Positions 32,038-38,772 of a stretch of DNA of 42,429 nucleotides are shown piece by piece. The notes beneath the pieces were generated by a model that saw nothing but the letters and a program-made list of their open reading frames with translations, made no database searches and was not told the DNA's origin. Source of the stretch: JBBCJM01 sp037190175 (lineage in GTDB: Bacteria; Pseudomonadota; Alphaproteobacteria; Rhodobacterales; Rhodobacteraceae); contig JBBCJM010000097.1 of the NCBI GenBank assembly GCA_037190175.1, positions 1 to 42,429 of the forward strand, read 5' to 3'. The translations under genes and the position numbers were made by a program. Numbering within the stretch: the first letter of the stretch is position 1; each line of letters opens with the position of its first letter.

Positions 32038-33021
32038 ATGGAAGCGATCGACGTTCACACCCACATGTTCAGCAAGGAATACTTCGACCTGCTGATCGAA
32101 CACGGCGCCCCCCGCTACAAGCGCGTGGTGCGCCCCTCGGGCCGGGTGGACGTGGAATCGGACGGGGCCAAGTTCCTGACCGCCGCGCCCGGGCATTTCG
32201 ACTATGACCTGCGGGTGCGCGACATGACCGATGCCGGGGTCGACATCGCCATCGTCACGCTGACCGCGCCCAACTGCTATTTCGGCGACGAGGCGACCAG
32301 CCTGCGCGCGGCGCGGCTGGTGAACGAGGACATGGCCCGCGGCCAGGCCGCCCATCCCGACCGGATCCGCTGGATGTGCTCGCTGCCCTGGGAATATCCC
32401 GCGGCCGCCCTGGGCGAGCTGGAGCGGGCCTGCAACGACGGCGCGGTGGGCGTGATGGTGCTGGCCAACATCAACGGCCGCTCGCTGACCGACCCGGGCT
32501 TCGCCCCGGTGTGGGAGGCCATCGACAAGCGCGGCCTGCCGGTGCTGGTGCACCCGACCACGCCACCCGGCGCCAACCAGATGGACGTGAAGGTGCACAA
32601 CCTGATCGGCCCCATCGGCTTCATGTTCGACACCACGCTGGCGGTGGGGCGGATGATCTACGACGGGTTCTTCGACACCTTCCCCAACCTCAAGATCATC
32701 GCCAGCCACGGCGGCGGCGCGCTGCCCTATCTGGTCGGGCGGCTGGACCAGTGCTTCTTCATGGACGAGGGCCGCCGCACCAGGATCTCCCGCCCGCCCA
32801 GCGAATACCTGCGCCAGATCTACTACGACGCGGTGGTCTACCGGCCCGAGGCGCTGGCGATGTGCATCGAGGTGGGCGGGGCCGAGAACGTCATGTACGG
32901 CTCGGACTATCCCCATACCATCGGCGACATGAAGGGCTGCCTGGCGCGGGTGGACGCGCTGCCCGCCGGGCAGGTCGATGCGGTGCGGGGCGGCAACGCC
33001 CGGCGCATCTTCCGGCTGTAG
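32038..33021 (+). CDS. Amidohydrolase family protein (ACMSD / aromatic decarboxylase type)
   Basis: The 327-residue TIM-barrel protein belongs to the amidohydrolase_2 group that includes ACMSD, 5-carboxyvanillate decarboxylase and gamma-resorcylate decarboxylase. Metal ligands are visible: HxH in IDVHTHMF (residues 7-9), His in VLVHPTTPP, His in IIASHGGGALPY, and Asp in MYGSDYPHTIG. It could be a non-oxidative decarboxylase or a hydrolase. It is the first gene of a two-gene operon with an enolase-superfamily enzyme (17 bases downstream), behind operator pair F. Confidence 0.9.
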   Translation: MEAIDVHTHMFSKEYFDLLIEHGAPRYKRVVRPSGRVDVESDGAKFLTAAPGHFDYDLRVRDMTDAGVDIAIVTLTAPNCYFGDEATSLRAARLVNEDMARGQAAHPDRIRWMCSLPWEYPAAALGELERACNDGAVGVMVLANINGRSLTDPGFAPVWEAIDKRGLPVLVHPTTPPGANQMDVKVHNLIGPIGFMFDTTLAVGRMIYDGFFDTFPNLKIIASHGGGALPYLVGRLDQCFFMDEGRRTRISRPPSEYLRQIYYDAVVYRPEALAMCIEVGGAENVMYGSDYPHTIGDMKGCLARVDALPAGQVDAVRGGNARRIFRL

Positions 33022-33038
33022 ATCTGGGGGAGGGGCAG

Positions 33039-34196
33039 ATGAAGATCGCCGCGATCAAGGCCAGCCTGCACTACCACGAGATCGGCATCGAGGGCATCGG
33101 CGAGGTGCTGGAACGCCGGCGCTTCATCTTCGTGGAGGTGACGACCGAGGACGGGATGACCGGCTTCGGCGTCACCGGCCACTTCCTGCCCTGGTCGATC
33201 CTGCCCTGCATCGAGCACCACATCTTCCCGGTGATCAAGGGCATGGACGCCCGCGACACCGAGCGGATCCATCTGGCGGTCTGGAAGCAGCTGAACCCCC
33301 GCGCCTATACCGGCGTCATCTCGAACGCGCTGTCGGCGGTGGACATCGCGCTGTGGGACCTGCGCGGCAAGAAGGAGGGGCGCACCGTCGCCCAGCTTCT
33401 GGGCGGGGCCAAGGACCGCGTCTCGGCCTATGCGACCTTCGGCTACAGCTATTTCGACCACGACCAGCTGGCCGAATACGGCCGCAGGTTCCGCGACATG
33501 GGCTTCGACGCGCTGAAGATGGTGGTGGGCGACCGCGGCCACGACTGGAAGGAGGACGTGCGGCGGGTGCGCAAGGTCCGCGCCGCCATCGACGAGGACA
33601 CCGAACTGCTGGTCGACGGCAACTATTTCTTCAGCCCGCCCGAGGCGCGGCTGCTGTGCCGGGGGATCGAGGACTGCGGGATCACCTGGTTCGAGGAGCC
33701 GGTGCACCAGAACGACACCCGCGCCATGGCCGACCTGCGCCACCACACCCGCATCCCGCTGGCCGCCGGGCAGATGGAGGGCCACCGCTGGCGCTATCGC
33801 GAGCTGCTGCTGAACCAGGCGGTGGACTTCATCCAGCCCAACGTCTGCTACAACGGCGGCTTCACCGAGTCGCTGAAGGTCGCCCACATGGCGCAGGGCT
33901 TCAACGTGCCGGTGGCGAACGGCGGCGGCTGGCCGATCTTCAACATGCACCTGATGGCCGGGATCATGAACGGCGGCCGGGTGGAGTTCCACTATGGCAT
34001 GTGGGAGGCCGGCAAGCGGTTCTTCCGCGGCGCGCCGGACCCCGAGGGCAGCACCATCCGCATCCCCGACGCCCCCGGCCTGGGCTTCACCGCCGACGCC
34101 GACCAGTTGCGGGACTCCCGGGTGATGGACCCCGGCAGCCGCGGCGGCACCATGACCGGGCCGCATGGCTATACCCAGCGCAGCGGCCGGGGATAA
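33039..34196 (+). CDS. Enolase superfamily (mandelate racemase/muconate lactonizing type) enzyme
   Basis: The 385-residue protein has the capping domain and barrel of this superfamily. Metal ligands Asp193 (LLVDGNYFF) and Glu219 (TWFEEP) are in place, but the third, usually Glu in a GEN-type motif, is Gln245 (AAGQMEGHRW). Compared with mandelate racemase, Lys164 matches Lys160, while Lys166 is Val162, Asp270 is Asn268, and His297 falls on Gly. It is therefore not a mandelate racemase by residue logic; a dehydratase or another enolase-type reaction is more likely. The start at 33039 has a GGGGGAGGGG purine-rich site just upstream. It is co-transcribed with the amidohydrolase. Confidence 0.88.
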   Translation: MKIAAIKASLHYHEIGIEGIGEVLERRRFIFVEVTTEDGMTGFGVTGHFLPWSILPCIEHHIFPVIKGMDARDTERIHLAVWKQLNPRAYTGVISNALSAVDIALWDLRGKKEGRTVAQLLGGAKDRVSAYATFGYSYFDHDQLAEYGRRFRDMGFDALKMVVGDRGHDWKEDVRRVRKVRAAIDEDTELLVDGNYFFSPPEARLLCRGIEDCGITWFEEPVHQNDTRAMADLRHHTRIPLAAGQMEGHRWRYRELLLNQAVDFIQPNVCYNGGFTESLKVAHMAQGFNVPVANGGGWPIFNMHLMAGIMNGGRVEFHYGMWEAGKRFFRGAPDPEGSTIRIPDAPGLGFTADADQLRDSRVMDPGSRGGTMTGPHGYTQRSGRG

Positions 34197-34199
34197 AAG

Positions 34200-35720
34200 T
34201 CACAGCCCGATCCGCACCGTCTTGATCTCGGTGAAGGCGTTGATGCCCTCGCGCCCGTTCTCGCGGCCGAAGCCCGACAGCTTGAAGCCGCCGAAGGGCA
34301 GCGCCTTCTCCCCGCCGCCGCCGTTCACCAGCACGTTGCCGGCCTCGACCAGCCGCGCCAGCCGCAGGATGCGCGAGGCGTCGCGGGTCCAGATCTTGGC
34401 GGAGAGGCCATAGTCGGTGTCGTTCGCCTCGGCCGCCAGCGCCTGAAGCGGGGTGGCCGGGTCGAAGGGCCGGGCGCAGAGCACCGGGCCGAACACCTCC
34501 ATGTCAAAGACGCCCATCCCGCGGCCCGCGCCGGTCAGCACCACGGGGCCGTGGAAATACCCCGGCCCGAACAGGGCGCCGCCGGCCAGCGCCGGCTCGG
34601 CCCCCGCCGCCACGGCCTCTTCCACCAGCCGTACCACGCGCGCCCGCTGGCGGTCCGAGATCAGCGCCCCGAACTCCGCCCCCGCGCCCAGCCCGGCGCC
34701 GATCCGGAATCCCGCAAGCTGCCCCGCCACCGCCCGGACGAAATCCTCGAACACCGGCGCCTCGACGAACAGCCGCGTGCCCGCGCCGCAATACTGGCCG
34801 GACTTGAAGACGATCTCGCGCGCGACCGAGGCCGCAGCCTTGTCCAGGTCGGCATCGGCAAAGACCAGCACCGGGGACTTGCCGCCCAGCTCCAGCACGA
34901 AACGCTTGAGGTTGCTGCGCGCCGAGGCGGCCACGATCCCGCGGCCGACCGCGGTCGATCCGGTGAACGACACCATCCGCACCCCGGGATGGTCGATCAG
35001 CGCCTGCCCGGCGACCGCCCCCTCGCCCACCACGATGTTGACGGTGCCGGGCGGAAAGCCCACCTCCTCGACCAGCCGCCCCAGCCACAGCGCCGACAGC
35101 GGCGCGAGTTCGGCCGGCTTCAGCACCACGGTGCAGCCCGCGGCCAGGGCGGCGGCGGTCTTCTTCAGCGCCATCAGCAGCGGCGCGTTCCAGGGGGTGA
35201 TGATGGCGGCGACCCCCACCGGCTCGCGGGTGGCGAAGGCGAAGGCCCCTGCCCCGGCCTCCACCATCGGCACCTCGCCGGTGATCTTGTTGGCCCAGCT
35301 GGCGTTCTCGCGCGCCGCGGCGATCGCCATGGGCACGTCGAAGGCGCGCAGCACACCCACCGGCCCGCCGGTGTCGAGCGACTCGATCAGCGCCATGCGC
35401 TCGGCGTCGCGTTCGACCAGATCGGCCAGCCGGGCGATCAGCCGGCCGCGCTCGGTCCCGCCCATGCGGGGCCAGGGCCCCTCGCGCATCGCCCGCGCCG
35501 CCGCGGCCACCGCCAGGTCGACCTCGGCCGCGCCCGCCGCCGCCACCTCGGCGATCCGCTGGCCGGTGGCGGGGTCGTCCACCGCGATGGCCGGCCGTTC
35601 GGCTGGACGCCAGCCGCCGTCGATCAGCAGCCCGGTCGGGATCTCGGCCACCGCGTCGCGGGCGCGCTGCAGCATGGCGGCATCGTGCGGCAGCGCCGCC
35701 GTGGGCTCCCCCGCGCTCAT
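34200..35720 (-). CDS. Aldehyde dehydrogenase (NAD(P)+)
   Basis: The 506-residue protein is a classical aldehyde dehydrogenase. Asn of TPWNAPLLMALKK, the nucleotide-binding VSFTGSTAVGRGI, the general-base Glu in VLELGGKSPVL, the catalytic Cys in KSGQYCGAGTRLFV, and the VFGPVL segment are all present. It begins at 35720 with ATGA overlap to the ThDP enzyme, so the product of that enzyme, an aldehyde, is its likely substrate. The reading frame runs on upstream for a long way as a shadow of the ThDP gene, so the apparent giant fusion is not real. Its stop lies only three bases from the stop of the convergent enolase-superfamily gene. Confidence 0.93.
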   Translation of the reverse strand: MSAGEPTAALPHDAAMLQRARDAVAEIPTGLLIDGGWRPAERPAIAVDDPATGQRIAEVAAAGAAEVDLAVAAAARAMREGPWPRMGGTERGRLIARLADLVERDAERMALIESLDTGGPVGVLRAFDVPMAIAAARENASWANKITGEVPMVEAGAGAFAFATREPVGVAAIITPWNAPLLMALKKTAAALAAGCTVVLKPAELAPLSALWLGRLVEEVGFPPGTVNIVVGEGAVAGQALIDHPGVRMVSFTGSTAVGRGIVAASARSNLKRFVLELGGKSPVLVFADADLDKAAASVAREIVFKSGQYCGAGTRLFVEAPVFEDFVRAVAGQLAGFRIGAGLGAGAEFGALISDRQRARVVRLVEEAVAAGAEPALAGGALFGPGYFHGPVVLTGAGRGMGVFDMEVFGPVLCARPFDPATPLQALAAEANDTDYGLSAKIWTRDASRILRLARLVEAGNVLVNGGGGEKALPFGGFKLSGFGRENGREGINAFTEIKTVRIGL

Positions 35721-37360
35721 CGGTCGAGCCCGATCTCGACCAGCGCGGGCCGGCCGGCCAGCACCGCCGCCTTGCCGCGCGCCAGCGCCGCATGCAGGTC
35801 GGGCAGGGTCTCGACCGTCTCGCCCAGCGCGCCATGCGCCCGGGCGATCTCGGCGAAGGAGGGGGTTCCGTCGAGTTCCGCCATGAACAATCCCTTGCTC
35901 TGCGCCGCCGCCCCCTGCGCGTACATCGACAGGGTCGAGCGCTGCACCGCGCCGTAGCGGCGATTGTTGAACACCACGGTCAGCGTGGCCAGCCCCAGCG
36001 CCGCCGCCGCCGAATGCCCGGCCACCGGATTGGCGAAGATATAGGCCCCGTCGCCCAGCGTGGCGATCACGAAACTGTCCGGCGCAGCCAGCCTGTAGCC
36101 CAGCGCCGCGCCCAGCCCCCAGCCCAGCCCGCCGGCGGTGGACAGGCCGTAATAGCTGCCCGGCCGGTCCAGCGGGCAATGCGGCAGCTTCAGCGGGTAT
36201 TCGTTGAAGATCACCGTGCGGTCGTCGACGATCCCGGCGATGGCGGCGCTGGCGCTGTCGAAGGTCAACGCGCGATCGCCCGCAGGCGGGGGGCGGCGGG
36301 CCGGCGGAACGCGCTCCGCGCCAAGGCCCTGCACCAGATCGCCCAGCGCGGCCAGGTTCGCCGCCAGGTCGCCGGGGATGTTCAGGTCGCCGGGATAGCT
36401 GCGGAACGGATAGCGGGGATAGAGCGGGTCGAGCGCCACATGCACCACGCGCGCGCCGGGCGCGGGGGCGACGGCGCGGGGGAACCACGGCACCTCCGCC
36501 TCCACCACCAGCACCAGATCGGCGGCGCGCAGCAGCGGCGCGGGGTCGAAGCCGGCGTGCCAGGGATGGCTGTGCGGCAGGTTCAGATAGCGCGGCGCGT
36601 GTTCCACCACCGGGATCCGCGCCGCCTCGGCCAGCCGGGCCAGCGCCGCCACCGCCTGCGGGTCCCGCCCGGCGGCCGAGGTGACGATCACCGGCGCCCG
36701 CGCCGCCGCGATCCAGTCCGCCGCCGTCTCCAGCGCCCGGGGATCGGCCAGCCGCCGCGCCGGGGGCGGCACCGGCAGCGCGCGGTCCCCGGCCGCCATC
36801 CCCAGCACCTCGCGCGGCAGCGACAGGTAGACCGGCCCGGCCGGCGGGTCGCGGCAGATCTGCACCGCGCGGGCGGCCACCTCGGCGGCCTGCGAGGGAT
36901 GCTTCAGCTCGAAGTCCCACTTGACCGCCTCGCGCACCATCCCGCCCTGGTCGAACATCTCCTGCCCCCAGTGGATCATACCCGAGCGCGAGCCGTGCAG
37001 CCCCTCCTGCGTGAAGGGCGTGCGCCCGGCCATCACCACCAGCGGGATGCCATCGCGGGCGGCGTTGATCAGGTTGCACAGCGCATTGGCGGTGCCGACG
37101 TTGGTATGCACCATCACCGCGGCGGCCGCGCCGGTGGCCAGATGGCTGCCATGCGCCATCGACAGCGCGATGGTCTCGTGCGCCGCGATCACCGGGCGCG
37201 GCATTCCGGCGGGGTCGCGGCAATAGGCCTCGACGATGGGGGCGAAGTCGGTCCCGGGGTTGAAGAACAGGTGCCCGACCCCCGCGCGGCCCAGCCCGCG
37301 CAGCAGGATTTCGGCGGCGAGGGTGCCGCCCTCCGGCCCGTCCTGCACCTTCTCCGCCAT
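35717..37360 (-). CDS. ThDP-dependent 2-oxoacid decarboxylase (benzoylformate decarboxylase-like)
   Basis: The 547-residue protein is a three-domain thiamine diphosphate enzyme. The catalytic Glu62 lies in IAAHETIAL. The ThDP/metal motif is LGDGAYIFANP (Asp437) to VVFNNRRYG. Compared with benzoylformate decarboxylase, the segments NPGTDFAP, VMVHTNVGTANAL and GPVYLSLP align well: His70 is kept (His85), Ser26 is Thr37, and His281 seems lost in the VPWFPRAVAP region. A decarboxylase role is supported by translational coupling to the aldehyde dehydrogenase. Acetolactate-synthase-like or lyase chemistry remains possible. The start at 37360 follows a GGGAGGG site; operator pair C lies upstream. Confidence 0.88.
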   Translation of the reverse strand: MAEKVQDGPEGGTLAAEILLRGLGRAGVGHLFFNPGTDFAPIVEAYCRDPAGMPRPVIAAHETIALSMAHGSHLATGAAAAVMVHTNVGTANALCNLINAARDGIPLVVMAGRTPFTQEGLHGSRSGMIHWGQEMFDQGGMVREAVKWDFELKHPSQAAEVAARAVQICRDPPAGPVYLSLPREVLGMAAGDRALPVPPPARRLADPRALETAADWIAAARAPVIVTSAAGRDPQAVAALARLAEAARIPVVEHAPRYLNLPHSHPWHAGFDPAPLLRAADLVLVVEAEVPWFPRAVAPAPGARVVHVALDPLYPRYPFRSYPGDLNIPGDLAANLAALGDLVQGLGAERVPPARRPPPAGDRALTFDSASAAIAGIVDDRTVIFNEYPLKLPHCPLDRPGSYYGLSTAGGLGWGLGAALGYRLAAPDSFVIATLGDGAYIFANPVAGHSAAAALGLATLTVVFNNRRYGAVQRSTLSMYAQGAAAQSKGLFMAELDGTPSFAEIARAHGALGETVETLPDLHAALARGKAAVLAGRPALVEIGLDR

Positions 37361-37395
37361 GCGCCTGCCCTCCCGCCTGCGGTTGACGCCGATAT

Positions 37396-37429
37396 TCCGC
37401 CACAGCGAATTGATTTTCGCTACGATGTA
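37396..37429. promoter_or_regulatory. Tandem IclR-type operator pair C (ThDP enzyme / aldehyde dehydrogenase operon)
   Basis: TCCGC-CACA-GCGAA (37396-37409; reverse complement TTCGC-TGTG-GCGGA) and TTCGC-TACG-ATGTA (37416-37429) start exactly 20 bases apart. They lie 35 bases upstream of the leftward start at 37360. Confidence 0.65.
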
Positions 37430-37524
37430 TCCCGCCTGCCCCCCTGTCAAGCTGGCGTGCCCCCGAACTCGCCCCGAAGCCCGGAAGTTTTCTTGACAAG
37501 CGGCAATGGCCAACTGCAAAGTTG

Positions 37525-37558
37525 ATCGCATGGTCGCAACATAATTCGCTGTGGCGAA
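37525..37558. promoter_or_regulatory. Tandem IclR-type operator pair D (tripartite transporter)
   Basis: ATCGC-ATGG-TCGCA (37525-37538) is a weak match and TTCGC-TGTG-GCGAA (37545-37558) a perfect palindrome. Their starts are exactly 20 bases apart, and they lie 43 bases upstream of the tctC start. The same divergent gap holds pair C for the opposite gene, so each direction has its own pair. Confidence 0.7.
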
Positions 37559-37601
37559 AACAGGACAGCCGGGGAGGTTCCGGCATGTGGGGAGGACCAC
37601 G

Positions 37602-38687
37602 ATGACCAAAGGACTTTCAAGACGCGCCCTGCTGGCGACGCTGCCGGCATCGGCGGCGCTTTCGACGCTGGGCCTGCCGGCCTTCGGCCAGACGCTGGCG
37701 GGACAGAGGCTGGAGGCCTTCATCCCCAGCAACCCGGGCGGGGCCAACGATCTCTACATGCGGTTCGTCGCACAGAGGTTGCAGCCGCATCTGCCCGGCA
37801 GCCCGACGATCAACGTGGTGAACATGATCGGCGGCGGCGGCGTGGTGGCCGCGAACCATTTCGCCTCGCTGCCGGCGAACGGGCTGGCCACCATTTGCGC
37901 CTCCACCGGCATGTTCATGGCCTATGCGCTGAACCGCAACGATCCCAAGGTGCGCTACAACCCGGCCGACTGGGTGCCCTATCTCTGCTCGCCGGCGAAC
38001 TACGTCACCTATATCAAGAAGCCGGCCGGGCTCGAGGGGATCGAGGCGGTCAAGGCGCGGCTGTCCGACGAATTCGTGCTGGGCATGGGCGGCCCCGTCA
38101 CCGCGAACTTCCTGTCGTTCTTCTCGCTGCACCTGCTGGGTGCCCGGATGAGGCCGATCTTCGGCATCGGCGGCGGCGAGAACCTGCTGGCCTTCGAGCG
38201 CGGCGAATTCTCGCTGATGATCGAATCGATGGGCGAATACCTGCAGGTCGCGGCCACCAAGGACGACATCCTGCCGGTCTTCAGCCTGGGCGTGGCCGAC
38301 GCCGACGGCGGCATCGTGCGCGATCCGCTGGCGCCCGACGTGCCGACCTTCCAGGAGGTCTACGAGGCGGTGCACGGCACGCCGTTCTCCGGCCCCGAGG
38401 CGGACCTGTGGCAGAAGCTGTTCACGGTGACCAACACCGCCTCCAAGATCCTCGCCGTCGCCCGCGGCACGCCCGAGGCCATTCTCGAGGAGTACCACGC
38501 CGGGGTGGAGAGCATGATCTCGGATCCGGGCTGGAAGGCGGCGGCGGGCCCGGTGATCGGCGACTATCAGCAATGGACCCGCGACGACGCGGCCGAATGG
38601 CTGACCAGGGTCACCGAGATCTCCGAGGAGGACGCCGCCTGGCTGCGGGCCTGGTACGCGGAAAACTACGGCATCACGGAACTGTGA
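37602..38687 (+). CDS. tctC: Tripartite tricarboxylate transporter substrate-binding protein (TctC family)
   Basis: The 361-residue protein is the periplasmic binding component of a tripartite tricarboxylate (TTT) transporter. It begins with an export signal with twin arginines (LSRRALLATLPASAALS; mature start after about residue 30). TctC features include FIPSNPGGANDLYMRFVA and the glycine-rich VVNMIGGGGVVAANHFA near residue 80. TctC-type proteins bind di- or tricarboxylates and many other organic acids. The start at 37602 follows GGAGGA at 37591-37596; a further upstream frame has no signal at its N-terminus. It lies 85 bases before the permease gene. Confidence 0.9.
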   Translation: MTKGLSRRALLATLPASAALSTLGLPAFGQTLAGQRLEAFIPSNPGGANDLYMRFVAQRLQPHLPGSPTINVVNMIGGGGVVAANHFASLPANGLATICASTGMFMAYALNRNDPKVRYNPADWVPYLCSPANYVTYIKKPAGLEGIEAVKARLSDEFVLGMGGPVTANFLSFFSLHLLGARMRPIFGIGGGENLLAFERGEFSLMIESMGEYLQVAATKDDILPVFSLGVADADGGIVRDPLAPDVPTFQEVYEAVHGTPFSGPEADLWQKLFTVTNTASKILAVARGTPEAILEEYHAGVESMISDPGWKAAAGPVIGDYQQWTRDDAAEWLTRVTEISEEDAAWLRAWYAENYGITEL

Positions 38688-38707
38688 GCGCCGGCAGACG
38701 ATAAGGC

Positions 38708-38739
38708 GGACGCCAGGGCGCCGGCGCAGGCCGGCGTCC
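38708..38739. repeat. Intercistronic hairpin between tctC and the permease gene
   Basis: GGACGCC (38708-38714) pairs with GGCGTCC (38733-38739), with a GC-rich loop that can itself fold. No T-run follows. Such structures after binding-protein genes often protect the upstream message so that it is more abundant than the permease message. Confidence 0.45.
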
Positions 38740-38772
38740 TGCATTGGCGCGCGCAGCAGCAGGGACCGCAGA

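Noticed and set aside
32376..34196. An extended N-terminus for the enolase-superfamily gene reaching back into the amidohydrolase gene
   Set aside because: The family N-terminus begins at MKIAAIKAS (33039) behind a purine-rich ribosome-binding site; the upstream part is a shadow of the amidohydrolase.
33039..34196. Naming the enolase-superfamily gene a mandelate racemase
   Set aside because: The second lysine and the His-Asp dyad positions of mandelate racemase are not conserved, so only superfamily membership is supported.
34200..37586. A possible giant ThDP-enzyme/aldehyde-dehydrogenase fusion in one frame
   Set aside because: The upstream part of that frame is an out-of-frame shadow of the ThDP gene. 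The real aldehyde dehydrogenase starts at 35720 with ATGA overlap.
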